Of a DNA stretch of 16,924 nt, positions 1-7,611 are shown piece after piece. Source of the stretch: JAAYBQ01 sp035403465. GTDB taxonomy: Bacteria; Spirochaetota; UBA4802; UBA5550. Position 1 is the stretch's first letter. Each line of letters opens with the position of its first letter. The notes below the pieces were generated by a model. The model was not told the origin of the DNA. It did no database searches and saw only the letters and a program-made list of their open reading frames with translations. Position numbers and translations under genes: made by a program. The DNA lies in NCBI GenBank assembly GCA_035403465.1, contig DAONFG010000056.1, positions 1-16,924 on the forward strand. Reading direction: 5' to 3'.

Positions 1-791
1 GCGTGTTCAAAAACGCTGTAGAGTATCTCGACCGCTTTTTTGTTCCCCTCTTCGCGAACAACAAGCGGGTAGTTGTTCTTGATGGCAATTTCGCGCTTTT
101 CGATCATGTCAACAAGCATTAAAACACCGGTTATAAGGTCGTGCGCCTCAAAGCCCGAGATCACGCCCGGTTTCCCGAACTTATCAGCTATAAAGTTCCA
201 CGGCGCGCGGCCTATTACGGCGCTTACGTGCCCGGGCACTATGAATCCGTCAATATGAACTTCGTCCGCGGTAAGGAGCGCCTCCACTGCAGGCGGCGTG
301 AGTTTGTTCCCCGATAGTATTGAGAAGTTCTTTAAACCTTTCTCTTTTGCTGAAAGAATTGCCAGTGCCTCGGACGGGGCGGTTGTTTCGAATCCCACAC
401 TGAAAAAAACTACTTCACGTTCCGGGTTCTCTTCGGCAATCCTAATGGCGTCCATTGGTGAATAGATAATACGCACATCCATGCCCCCGGCCTTCTCCTT
501 CGCGAGCGAGCTGTACGATGAGGGCACCTTGATCATGTCGCCGAATGTCGTGACAATGGTGCTGTATTTTTTCGCGATCTCGATTCCCCTGTCAAGGTAG
601 TGGTTCGGGGTGACGCACACAGGGCAGCCCGGGCCGTCTATGAGTACCAGCTTTTCAGGGAAGAGGTCTTTTACCCCTGTCTTGAAAAACTCGGCGGTAT
701 GGGTGCCGCAGACCTCCATGATGCGGATTTCGTTTTTAAGTTTCCTGTTTTTAAGGAGGTCCGCAAGTTTTATAACCAGTTCTCTTTTCAT
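1..791 (-). CDS. hypD: Hydrogenase maturation protein HypD (3' end off window)
   Basis: HypD is the cytoplasmic iron-sulfur scaffold that, with HypC, assembles the Fe(CN)2CO unit of NiFe-hydrogenases. My translation of the minus strand from ATG at 791 gives about 263 residues before the window edge. It contains the family signatures: CGTHT at residues 28-32 and GPGCPVC at 53-59 (equivalent to the essential E. coli cysteines 41, 69 and 72), then FGDM, GFETTAPS and PGHVS. Family members are usually about 360-370 residues, so roughly the C-terminal 100 residues, including the [4Fe-4S] ligands, lie outside. The start is fixed by an in-frame TAA immediately before the ATG; the ribosome binding site is weak. 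No hypC or other hyp gene precedes it on this strand, so it is first in its leftward unit here; anything after it is not visible. It is divergent from the gene at 1226. Confidence 0.95.
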   Translation of the reverse strand, partial: MKRELVIKLADLLKNRKLKNEIRIMEVCGTHTAEFFKTGVKDLFPEKLVLIDGPGCPVCVTPNHYLDRGIEIAKKYSTIVTTFGDMIKVPSSYSSLAKEKAGGMDVRIIYSPMDAIRIAEENPEREVVFFSVGFETTAPSEALAILSAKEKGLKNFSILSGNKLTPPAVEALLTADEVHIDGFIVPGHVSAVIGRAPWNFIADKFGKPGVISGFEAHDLITGVLMLVDMIEKREIAIKNNYPLVVREEGNKKAVEILYSVFEH

Positions 792-833
792 TTATTGTTC
801 CGTTGTTTTTTCATTATCAGTACTGTTTACCGC

Positions 834-1001
834 ATGCCTCATCCGGCCTGACGGCCACCTTCTCCCGTTTTGAAGCTTTGGAAGGGGAGAAGGGGTTATA
901 GCATTAAAATTTCTGCCACACCTCCCTCTCCCTGGTTTGAATACCTGCATAGCGAATAATGTCGCAATGGGAGAGGGTGCCCAACGGGCGGGTGAGGGCA
1001 T
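834..1001 (+). repeat. Structured intergenic repeat, copy 1
   Basis: A roughly 168 bp element with imperfect inverted termini: ATGCCTCATCC at the left end and GGGTGAGGGCAT at the right end. Inside are two hairpins, CCTTCTCCC (858-866) with GGGAGAAGG (885-893), and CCCTCTCCC (924-932) with GGGAGAGGG (969-977). A related element in the opposite orientation lies at 6390-6582 with the same order of blocks, including ATAGCATT between the hairpins (898-905 here). It has no coding capacity, so it resembles a REP- or MITE-like mobile or structured repeat. It sits 43 bp upstream of the hypD start. Confidence 0.75.
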
Positions 1002-1209
1002 CCAAAAAAATGTTGCCTAAAACTTAATTCCCGGTATTCATGGCATTATATAATATCCCGTACTTTTTATGTCAATTACATGTTCAGGCGCGTGTGTAAT
1101 TCAGTAAAAGTTAAGGATACCGCCCGGCTCTTTTTTGTGAATATCCGGTATTATATTAAACCGGTAATACGCATGATCGCAGTACCCGCAGTAGTTTCAG
1201 TTTTTCATT

Positions 1210-1214
1210 GGAGG
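1210..1214 (+). promoter_or_regulatory. Ribosome binding site that decides the start at 1226
   Basis: GGAGG at 1210-1214 lies 11 bases before ATG 1226. The alternative in-frame TTG at 1208 overlaps this site and would place the Shine-Dalgarno sequence inside the coding region, so the ATG is preferred. Confidence 0.7.
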
Positions 1215-1225
1215 ACGCCTGTTTT

Positions 1226-3940
1226 ATGAATGGATTCCGATTAAGGGCAGATGCTGTGCTCAATTTCTTTGCAGTGCTCATATTCCCTTTTTGTATCATA
1301 ACCCTGGAGACTATCCTGTTTCACCTCCTTATGATTGTTTCCAATTACCTGCAGGCAACCACAATCATTTCTATCGCGATGTTCGGTATTGCTCTTGGCG
1401 GCCTGGTGAGTTTCTACCTTCTCAGGTTCAACCGGCAGTTAGTGTTGTTTTTTTCATCCCTGGCATTCTTCCTTTCAATAGGGCTTTCATATTACAGCAT
1501 AGTGAGGCTTGACAACTTCCAGTTTCCCTATCTTCTTATAGCACCGTTCTTTTTCGGATCTGTGATTGTCTCTTCGGTTTTTTCACGGGCCGATTCTCAC
1601 AAAATATATTTTGTCGATCTTACTGCTTCTGCACTGGGCGTGGTTTATCCTGTTATTGCAGTTTCATACCTGAAGTCGGAAAATACGCTGCTTGTGCTCT
1701 CGGTTCTGCCGCTGCTTTTTATTTTAATACTGATGTTTTCTGTTAAAAACATAATTGCAAAGGTTTCAGGTATGGTACTCGCTGCCTTTGTGATAGCGGG
1801 TATAATTTTCTTTCTGCACATGAATATGGAAATCCCCCAAACGATCAGTAAAGAAGATTTTAACTCCCGGATTCTGCCGAAAGTTTACCGTCCACTTGAA
1901 GAAAAGATTCTCCGTGAAGTCTACCGGGAGAGCCCTGACGGCAGATCGTACATCATGCAGACTGCCGACCAGTACAAAAAGTATATGGCCCGTTATGCCA
2001 TAAACGGGACAGGCTACTATCCCTTTGTGCTCGACCTTTCAATGAATTACAAGCCGCTCCATGCATCTGAAAAGAATTACAAGATATATACAGAGAAGCT
2101 GCAGAATTACACATGGCTCTTTTCAAAGGATAACCTTATGGGAAGAGTGGAATACATAACCAAAACCAATTTTGATTTCCTTTATATAAATAACGGCGCC
2201 TTTTATGACAGGGTCGCTTTTGGTGATCCCGGTGACGCCCGGGATATACGGTTTCCCAATTACCTGGATAACGCCAATGTCTTTATCATGGGGGCCTCTG
2301 CCGACGGGATAGTTAACTCACTGAAGAGGCTTCCCGGGAAAACAATCATAAAGGGAGTTGAGTTTAATCCTATAATTCATGAGACCATGATGTCCGGTTA
2401 TTTTTATGAATTGTCCGGCCACGCCTATAAGGATACCACGATTTACAGGACAGAGGGGCGCGCATACCTCAGAGGTACTGATGAACGATTCGACATGATA
2501 ACGCACATGAACAACCATGCCGAGCATGGAGGTGTGTGCACACTGGCCCCGGAGTACCTGCATACGGTTGAGGGGATCAGGGAGATGCTGGAAAGGCTCA
2601 CTGACAGGGGGCTGCTGGTCTACGAGGAGATTGCATGGAGCACAAGGTCTGAATGGGCGTTCCTCAAGTTTATGAATACCATCGTTACGGCGCTCAGGGA
2701 GAGCGGTGTGGAGTCCCCTGAAAACCATCTTGTTGTTTACCGCTGGGACTACTGGAACAGGGTGAGGCCAACGGTCTACTCGGTTGTGATCAAACGCACG
2801 CCATTCACCGCTGACGAGACCGCAAAGATGAAGGCTTACCTTGACTACTATATCCTTAAAGACGAGCACAAGCTGCTTGCGGGATGGCAACATATCTATG
2901 CTTTCCCCGGAATGGCCCCTCATGGAGATGTGGGAAGAATTATCACAGGCACATTCGACAGGCAGCCTGTACAGTTTCCCGATTACATCTGGTATGATGA
3001 TTTTGAAAATGATGTATTAAGCCGGATATTCAATTTTTATGATATGGAGTTTGTTAAATCGCTCTATACGTTTTTCCCGCCAAAAAAAATTGATAAGGGC
3101 TTTGATTTTGTGAACAACGTGTGGAATTCAAGGCATGGAAGGTATATACTTAAACCGGGAATCAAGCCTGCCGATGCTGAAAGGTACATGCGGATTCTTG
3201 ATGAAACTGATTACTGTTATAAAATGGATATAAGCCCGGTACGGGATGACAAGCCGTTTCCCTACAATGTTTACGTCGAGAAAAAGGAGGTCCTCCGGAT
3301 ACTTCGCATAGTGGCGCTGCTGTCGCTGATTATTTTTATCCCGGTACTGGTTCTTGTTGTAAAGAAGTATTCATCACACAGGCTCACGCTGCTGCGTCAC
3401 TCGCTGTTTTTTATATCTGTGGGTTTCGGTTACATGCTGGTCGAGATTGTGCTGATGCAGTTCCTGCAGCAGTTTATAGGTATACCGATCTACTCGGTGA
3501 TCATAACTCTCGGCGCGCTCCTTTTTTTCAGCGGCGTGGGAAGCCTGCTCTGTTCAGGATGGAACCGGAAGGTTGTCATGACACTTATGTTTTTCATCCC
3601 GGTACTGATTTTTATCTACCACAGTTCGCTGTACCATGTATTTAATTATTTTGCGGCTTCGACGTTTGAAGTCAGGATGGCGGCAGGCGTGGGCATAATG
3701 GTTCCCCTGTCGCTGCTCATGGGTATGCCGTTCCCTAAGGCCATGGAGAAGATCAAGAAGGATATATCCGGCGAATACGCTACGTTGATGTATGCAATCA
3801 GCGGTGCCGCGGGAACAATCGGAACCACAACAGCACTGCTCCTGAATGTGACATACGGATTTTCGTTTACTTTTATTACGGGTATGATAGCATATATCAT
3901 AGCGGCACTTCTGCTGCTGACTATCTTAAAAGGTGAATAG
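1226..3940 (+). CDS. Polytopic membrane protein with spermidine-synthase-like core
   Basis: The 904-residue protein has three parts. Residues about 10-205 form several hydrophobic helices. A soluble domain follows at about 205-690, then a second group of roughly six helices runs to the C-terminus. The soluble part has a Rossmann methyltransferase/spermidine synthase core: GASADG near residue 350, GVEFNP as the acidic strand-2 motif, EGRAYL near 409, then YLHTVEGIREML. The end of the domain (DDKPFPY near 673) and the C-terminal helices (GYMLVEIVLMQF, GMPFPKAMEK, AISGAAGTIG) match the large bacterial family annotated as membrane-bound or MFS-fused spermidine synthase-like proteins. The catalytic acidic motif of true spermidine synthases is not evident: the expected position reads FDMITHMNNHAEHGG. 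Polyamine synthesis is therefore doubtful and the real reaction is unknown; SAM or a related nucleotide may still bind. It appears monocistronic. Confidence 0.8.
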   Translation: MNGFRLRADAVLNFFAVLIFPFCIITLETILFHLLMIVSNYLQATTIISIAMFGIALGGLVSFYLLRFNRQLVLFFSSLAFFLSIGLSYYSIVRLDNFQFPYLLIAPFFFGSVIVSSVFSRADSHKIYFVDLTASALGVVYPVIAVSYLKSENTLLVLSVLPLLFILILMFSVKNIIAKVSGMVLAAFVIAGIIFFLHMNMEIPQTISKEDFNSRILPKVYRPLEEKILREVYRESPDGRSYIMQTADQYKKYMARYAINGTGYYPFVLDLSMNYKPLHASEKNYKIYTEKLQNYTWLFSKDNLMGRVEYITKTNFDFLYINNGAFYDRVAFGDPGDARDIRFPNYLDNANVFIMGASADGIVNSLKRLPGKTIIKGVEFNPIIHETMMSGYFYELSGHAYKDTTIYRTEGRAYLRGTDERFDMITHMNNHAEHGGVCTLAPEYLHTVEGIREMLERLTDRGLLVYEEIAWSTRSEWAFLKFMNTIVTALRESGVESPENHLVVYRWDYWNRVRPTVYSVVIKRTPFTADETAKMKAYLDYYILKDEHKLLAGWQHIYAFPGMAPHGDVGRIITGTFDRQPVQFPDYIWYDDFENDVLSRIFNFYDMEFVKSLYTFFPPKKIDKGFDFVNNVWNSRHGRYILKPGIKPADAERYMRILDETDYCYKMDISPVRDDKPFPYNVYVEKKEVLRILRIVALLSLIIFIPVLVLVVKKYSSHRLTLLRHSLFFISVGFGYMLVEIVLMQFLQQFIGIPIYSVIITLGALLFFSGVGSLLCSGWNRKVVMTLMFFIPVLIFIYHSSLYHVFNYFAASTFEVRMAAGVGIMVPLSLLMGMPFPKAMEKIKKDISGEYATLMYAISGAAGTIGTTTALLLNVTYGFSFTFITGMIAYIIAALLLLTILKGE

Positions 3941-4343
3941 GGAAGCCCCCCTGTCCCCCGGAGGCTTACTACTACCCACATTTTATGAAATCTTAATTTA
4001 AGGCCCCCGGCAGAGATATAGTTACTGTTCATACACAAATATCTGCCACCCCCGGAAGGGGTTTTGGAGCTTAACGGACCTCACATAAAGAGTAAGAGGC
4101 GAACCGGGGAGGGATTAAAATAGTTTTTTGTTGAGGCGAAAGGGGGGACAATTAAATTCAGGTTTTATGAATAAAGTTTTAAGTAGCCCCCGCCGGGGGA
4201 CGCCGCTAAAAGTAAATAAAAAGATATTGTTTATCGGCTGGGGGCCGGAGTGATTATTAACTTTATTGACAAAAACTCTGTGTTCTCTGTGACTCTGTGG
4301 CAGAAATAAATAATTATAAGTATATTGAAACGGGAGGAGAATT
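3941..4343. other. C/G-rich intergenic region with short inverted repeats
   Basis: No gene was found here. The stretch 3942-4250 contains repeated C- and G-tracts: GTCCCCCGGAGG just after the preceding stop codon, a short hairpin CCCCC-GCC-GGGGG at 4187-4199, and several related blocks between them. The 3942-3970 block (AAGCC paired with GGCTT) could form a hairpin behind the membrane-protein gene but lacks a T-run. A TTGACA at 4266-4271 has no usable -10 at 16-18 bp. Three CTCTGTG heptamers follow (separate entry). The fhs ribosome binding site GGGAGGAG lies just before ATG 4344. No tetrahydrofolate riboswitch is recognisable. Confidence 0.5.
4276..4299 (+). repeat. Three direct CTCTGTG heptamers upstream of fhs
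   Basis: CTCTGTG occurs at 4276-4282, 4285-4291 and 4293-4299, starts spaced 9 and 8 bp apart, about 45-70 bp before the fhs start codon. It could be an operator or simply part of a dispersed repeat; nothing in the sequence decides. Confidence 0.5.
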
Positions 4344-6032
4344 ATGGCACCAAAACAAAAGGTAATGAAGAGTGACATCGAGATCGCCCACGAGGCGAAC
4401 ATGATCCATATACGTGATATCGCGGCCAAGCTGGGACTCACTGAGGACGATATTGAATACTACGGCAAGCACAAGGCCAAGATCAACCTTGACGTTCTGA
4501 AGAACCGTCCCCTCAAAGGGAAGGTCATACTTGTTACGGCCATAACACCCACACCTGCAGGCGAGGGCAAATCCACCACCACTATCGGCCTTGCACAGGC
4601 GCTGAACCGTATAGGGAAGCACTGCACAATCGCCCTCAGGGAACCTTCGCTGGGCCCGTGCTTCGGTGTAAAGGGTGGAGCCGCAGGCGGCGGGCACTCG
4701 CAGGTTGTACCCATGGAGGACATTAACCTTCACTTTACCGGAGACATTCACGCAATCGGTGCTGCGCATAACCTTCTCTCCGCGATGATAGACAACCACC
4801 TGAAGCACGGGAACGTACTGGACCTTGATCCCACCAAGATATACTGGAAGAGGGTGGTTGACATAAATGACAGGGCACTCCGCCACATAGTCGTGGGCCT
4901 TGGGGGCAGCACGCACGGGATTCCGCGCGAGACCGGGTTCATGATAACGGTCGCATCCGAGGTTATGGCAATACTCTGCCTGGCGGAGAGCATTGCCGAT
5001 TTAAAGAAGAGAATTGGACACATCGTAATCGGCGAGAACCGCAGCGGCGAGCCTGTAACTGTTGCAGACCTGAATGTCCAGGGTTCAATGGCCGCATTGC
5101 TAAGGGACGCGCTGAAGCCCAACCTTGTACAGACGCTGGAAAACACACCGGCAATCATCCACGGCGGCCCATTCGCGAACATTGCCCACGGCTGCAACTC
5201 GGTGCTTGCCACAAAAATGGCCATGGCCCTTTCGGACTATGTTGTTACCGAGGCAGGCTTCGGCGCCGACCTTGGGGCCGAGAAGTTCATGGATATCAAG
5301 TGCAGGTACGCCGGGATCAAGCCTGAATGCGTTGTGCTTGTGGCAACTGCGCGCGCGCTCAAGATGCACGGCGGCGTTGCCAAGCAGTACCTTAAGTCCG
5401 AAAACGTGGGAGCCGTAAAGTCCGGTCTTGCGAACCTCAGGAAGCATATTGAAAATGTCAGGAAGTTCGGGCTTCCTGTTGTCGTGGCACTCAACAGGTT
5501 CCCTGATGATTCACAGGATGAACTTGATACAATACTGGAATTCTGCGCGTCAATGAAGGCTGAGTGCTCCCTTTCTGAAGTCTGGGAGAAGGGGGGAGAG
5601 GGCGGCATAGACCTGGCTCAGAAGGTTATTGCCATAATTGATAAAAAGAAGAAATCGAATTTCAGGTTTCTTTATGATACAGACATGTCAATAAAGGCGA
5701 AGATTTCAACTGTTGCTGTCGAGATATACGGCGCTGACGGTGTGCTCTACACAAAGCAGGCGCTGCGCATGATTGATTATCTTACAGAAAAGGGTTACGG
5801 CAACCTGCCTGTCTGTATGGCGAAGACGCAATATTCGCTCTCGGATGATCATACCCTGATGAACAGGCCTACGGGCTTCAAGATTACAGTAGGCGATGTA
5901 ACTTTATCCGCGGGTGCAGGATTCCTTGTGGTTCATACAGGCGAGATAATGATCATGCCCGGTCTGCCGAAGAATCCCGCGGCGCTTGTAATTGACATCA
6001 CTGATGACGGTAAAATCACAGGGCTGTTTTAG
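4344..6032 (+). CDS. fhs: Formate--tetrahydrofolate ligase
   Basis: Cytoplasmic enzyme that joins formate to tetrahydrofolate with ATP to give 10-formyl-THF, the entry of formate into the methyl branch of the Wood-Ljungdahl pathway and into C1 biosynthesis. The 562-residue length is typical for the family. The ATP-binding loop TPTPAGEGKST is at residues 68-78. It is followed by the diagnostic EPSLGPCFGVKGGAAGGG (100-117) and MEDINLHFTGD (124-134). The C-terminus carries the conserved MPGLPKNPAA region. GGGAGGAG precedes ATG 4344 at good spacing. The small GIY-YIG gene starts 14 bp after the stop and folD lies further downstream, so the three may be co-transcribed, although a repeat separates the last two. 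Acetogenic, assimilatory and formate-oxidising use cannot be told apart from the sequence. Confidence 0.97.
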   Translation: MAPKQKVMKSDIEIAHEANMIHIRDIAAKLGLTEDDIEYYGKHKAKINLDVLKNRPLKGKVILVTAITPTPAGEGKSTTTIGLAQALNRIGKHCTIALREPSLGPCFGVKGGAAGGGHSQVVPMEDINLHFTGDIHAIGAAHNLLSAMIDNHLKHGNVLDLDPTKIYWKRVVDINDRALRHIVVGLGGSTHGIPRETGFMITVASEVMAILCLAESIADLKKRIGHIVIGENRSGEPVTVADLNVQGSMAALLRDALKPNLVQTLENTPAIIHGGPFANIAHGCNSVLATKMAMALSDYVVTEAGFGADLGAEKFMDIKCRYAGIKPECVVLVATARALKMHGGVAKQYLKSENVGAVKSGLANLRKHIENVRKFGLPVVVALNRFPDDSQDELDTILEFCASMKAECSLSEVWEKGGEGGIDLAQKVIAIIDKKKKSNFRFLYDTDMSIKAKISTVAVEIYGADGVLYTKQALRMIDYLTEKGYGNLPVCMAKTQYSLSDDHTLMNRPTGFKITVGDVTLSAGAGFLVVHTGEIMIMPGLPKNPAALVIDITDDGKITGLF

Positions 6033-6046
6033 TCCTGGTAAAACCC

Positions 6047-6379
6047 GTGAAGGAATACTTCGTATACATGCTGCACTGTGAAGGGGGCCGCCTGTATACA
6101 GGCTACACTGTTGATGTGAAAAAAAGGTTCGAGTCGCACATGTCGGGCAAGGGCGGTGCAAAGTTTACCCGGGGGTTCAGGCCGCTGGGAGTGGCGGCTC
6201 TCTGGCAGGTGATCGGCGGCAGGGGCGCGTCAATGAAGGTCGAGGCGTTCATCAAGTCCCTGGGGAAGGATGATAAAATAATTCTTGCTGCTGACCCGGC
6301 TATGCTTAATGAAATGGTACAGGGGAAGGGGATCGCAGCGGAAGTTCAGGTGTGCGATGTGGAGGAGTATACTCATTAG
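6047..6379 (+). CDS. GIY-YIG domain protein (UPF0213/YhbQ-like)
   Basis: A 110-residue protein consisting almost entirely of one GIY-YIG nuclease domain. It shows FVYMLHC (residues 5-11), LYTGYT (the YIG strand, about 16-21), a following Arg in KKRF, His in ESHMSGKGGAKFTR, and Glu in the KVEAFIKSL helix. This arrangement matches the small stand-alone UPF0213 family, whose cellular role is poorly defined; nuclease activity and a link to DNA repair are usually inferred rather than shown. It starts with GTG at 6047, 14 bp after the fhs stop, with a poor Shine-Dalgarno sequence, which suggests translation linked to fhs. No functional connection to folate metabolism is implied. Confidence 0.85.
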   Translation: MKEYFVYMLHCEGGRLYTGYTVDVKKRFESHMSGKGGAKFTRGFRPLGVAALWQVIGGRGASMKVEAFIKSLGKDDKIILAADPAMLNEMVQGKGIAAEVQVCDVEEYTH

Positions 6380-6389
6380 CTTCCAAGGC

Positions 6390-6582
6390 ATGCCCTCACC
6401 CGGACGTGCCTGACGGCCGTCCACCTGACGGACAGGGAGGGACTAATGTCGCGGTGCCAAGGATGGCAAGGAGCGACCTCTCCCGTCTTCGCCGGGCGAG
6501 GGTTTGAGCAGGGAAAAATGCTATTCATTGACCCTTCTCCCTTCCGTTCATCAGAGCGGGAGAAGGGCAGGGATGAGGGCAT
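6390..6582 (-). repeat. Structured intergenic repeat, copy 2 (inverted relative to copy 1)
   Basis: Element of about 193 bp that fills most of the 293 bp gap between the GIY-YIG gene and folD. Its ends are ATGCCCTCACCC (from 6390) and GATGAGGGCAT (6572-6582). Internal hairpins are CCTCTCCCG (6477-6485) with CGGGCGAGG (6493-6501, one mismatch), and CCCTTCTCCC (6532-6541) with GGGAGAAGGG (6558-6567). Read on the minus strand it is colinear with the repeat at 834-1001: terminus, CTTCTCCC hairpin, ATAGCATT (6517-6524), CCTCTCCC hairpin, terminus. The remaining 90 bp to folD show only the ribosome binding site AAGGGGAG and no clear promoter. Confidence 0.75.
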
Positions 6583-6672
6583 TGGGTTATAAATATAAGA
6601 AGACCATCAGCCGGGGGCCGTTATGTATTTTGGAATGGCTGGTTGAGGTTTTTTCTACAAGGGGAGTAATAC

Positions 6673-7554
6673 ATGACACAGATAATTGACGGGAAAAAAG
6701 TAAGCCAGGAGATAAGGGATTCCCTTAAAATAAAAGTAGCTGACCTGGAAAAAAAATACGGCAAAGTCCCCGGACTCGCAGTGGTCCTGGTCGGTGATGA
6801 TCCCGCATCCGCAATCTATGTGCGCAACAAGGGCAGGGGCTGCGAGGAGGTGGGGCTTAAATCCTTCGAGTACATCCTGCCTGAATCCGCATCGCAGAAA
6901 GAACTGCTTGAGCTGGTGGACCGGCTGAACAACGATCCCGACGTGAGCGGTCTCCTTGTGCAGCTTCCCCTGCCGAAACATATAAGTGAACTCGCTGTGA
7001 TAAACGCGATCAACCCTGACAAGGACGTTGACTGTTTCCATCCCGTAAGCACAGGTAAAATGGTAAACGGCGACGACTGCCTTCTGCCCTGTACCCCCGC
7101 CGGAATACAGGAGCTCATCTGCAGGTATGCAGGAGATATAAAGGGGAAACACCTGGTAGTTGTGGGCCGCAGCAACATAGTCGGCAAACCTGTAGCCAAC
7201 ATGATGTACCAGAAAAATGACAGGGCAAACTGTGTTGTTACAATATGCCATACTGCTGCTCCCGATATTTCGGTCTACACAAAACAGGCTGACATACTTG
7301 TTGTGGCAGCCGGGCACCGGGGAACAATAACCGGCGATATGGTTAAAGAGGGGGTTGTAGTCATCGACGTAGGAATGAACAGGGTTGCAGATCCCGGCGA
7401 CAGTACAAAGACAAAGCTTTACGGTGATGTGGACTTTGATTCTGTCGCGCCTAAAGCCAGGGCAATCACCCCGGTTCCCGGCGGAGTGGGGCCCATGACA
7501 ATCGCCATGCTGCTGCAGAATACAGTGAAGGCATTTGAACTGCAGAATAAATAA
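6673..7554 (+). CDS. folD: Methylene-THF dehydrogenase / methenyl-THF cyclohydrolase FolD
   Basis: Cytoplasmic bifunctional enzyme interconverting 10-formyl-, 5,10-methenyl- and 5,10-methylene-THF, the step after Fhs. The 293 residues match the family length. Visible active-site elements are Tyr49 and Lys53 in YVRNK (equivalent to E. coli Tyr50/Lys54), Gln97 in GLLVQLPLP, Asp120 in DKDVDCFHP (usually DGFHP), the dinucleotide-binding VVVGRSNIVGKP (162-173) and the C-terminal PVPGGVGPMT (267-276). AAGGGGAG stands upstream of ATG 6673. The gene ends 22 bp before a strong bidirectional terminator. Cofactor preference (NAD or NADP) cannot be read from the sequence. Confidence 0.96.
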   Translation: MTQIIDGKKVSQEIRDSLKIKVADLEKKYGKVPGLAVVLVGDDPASAIYVRNKGRGCEEVGLKSFEYILPESASQKELLELVDRLNNDPDVSGLLVQLPLPKHISELAVINAINPDKDVDCFHPVSTGKMVNGDDCLLPCTPAGIQELICRYAGDIKGKHLVVVGRSNIVGKPVANMMYQKNDRANCVVTICHTAAPDISVYTKQADILVVAAGHRGTITGDMVKEGVVVIDVGMNRVADPGDSTKTKLYGDVDFDSVAPKARAITPVPGGVGPMTIAMLLQNTVKAFELQNK

Positions 7555-7576
7555 ACGGCTGCAAAAAGTTTTAATT

Positions 7577-7604
7577 AAAAAGGCTGCCTTCCGGCAGCCT
7601 TTTT
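7577..7604. terminator. Bidirectional Rho-independent terminator
   Basis: Perfect 12-bp stem, AAAAAGGCTGCC (7577-7588) with GGCAGCCTTTTT (7593-7604), loop TTCC. The A-run on one side and T-run on the other let it end both folD from the left and the leftward-reading nrfD-type gene from the right. It lies between the two convergent stop codons. Confidence 0.93.
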
Positions 7605-7611
7605 AATCTGA

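Larger units (their letters stand above)
792..1225. other. Divergent intergenic region
   Basis: This gap separates hypD from the divergent membrane-protein gene. Its left half is the structured repeat at 834-1001. The right half (about 1010-1207) is AT-rich and should hold the rightward promoter, but no convincing -35/-10 pair was found. Two direct nonamers, CCGGTATTA at 1145-1153 and CCGGTAATA at 1161-1169, lie 16 bp apart and could be an operator; this is only a possibility. No small gene with good coding character was seen. Confidence 0.5.

Noticed and set aside
788..814. Eight-residue upstream open frame ending in ATGA overlap with hypD
   Set aside because: Very short with no ribosome binding site; the overlap can arise by chance, so no leader-peptide claim is made.
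834..1001. CRISPR array or small RNA gene in the structured repeat
   Set aside because: There are two copies in the window, inverted and 5.5 kb apart, with no repeat-spacer periodicity and no cas genes; promoter and terminator of an RNA gene are not visible.
1208..1225. TTG 1208 as the start of the membrane protein
   Set aside because: It overlaps the Shine-Dalgarno sequence that serves ATG 1226.
4266..4294. Promoter from TTGACA at 4266-4271
   Set aside because: At 15-18 bp spacing only GTGACT-like sequence is found, with no acceptable -10.
4033..4343. Tetrahydrofolate riboswitch upstream of fhs
   Set aside because: None of the conserved core segments of that riboswitch could be recognised; only C/G-tract repeats and heptamers are present.
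6655..7317. 220-codon minus-strand open frame inside folD, and similar frames at 2318-2923 and 4314-4916
   Set aside because: They lie antisense to clearly recognised proteins, have no family-like motifs and show Cys/His-rich composition typical of shadow translation.
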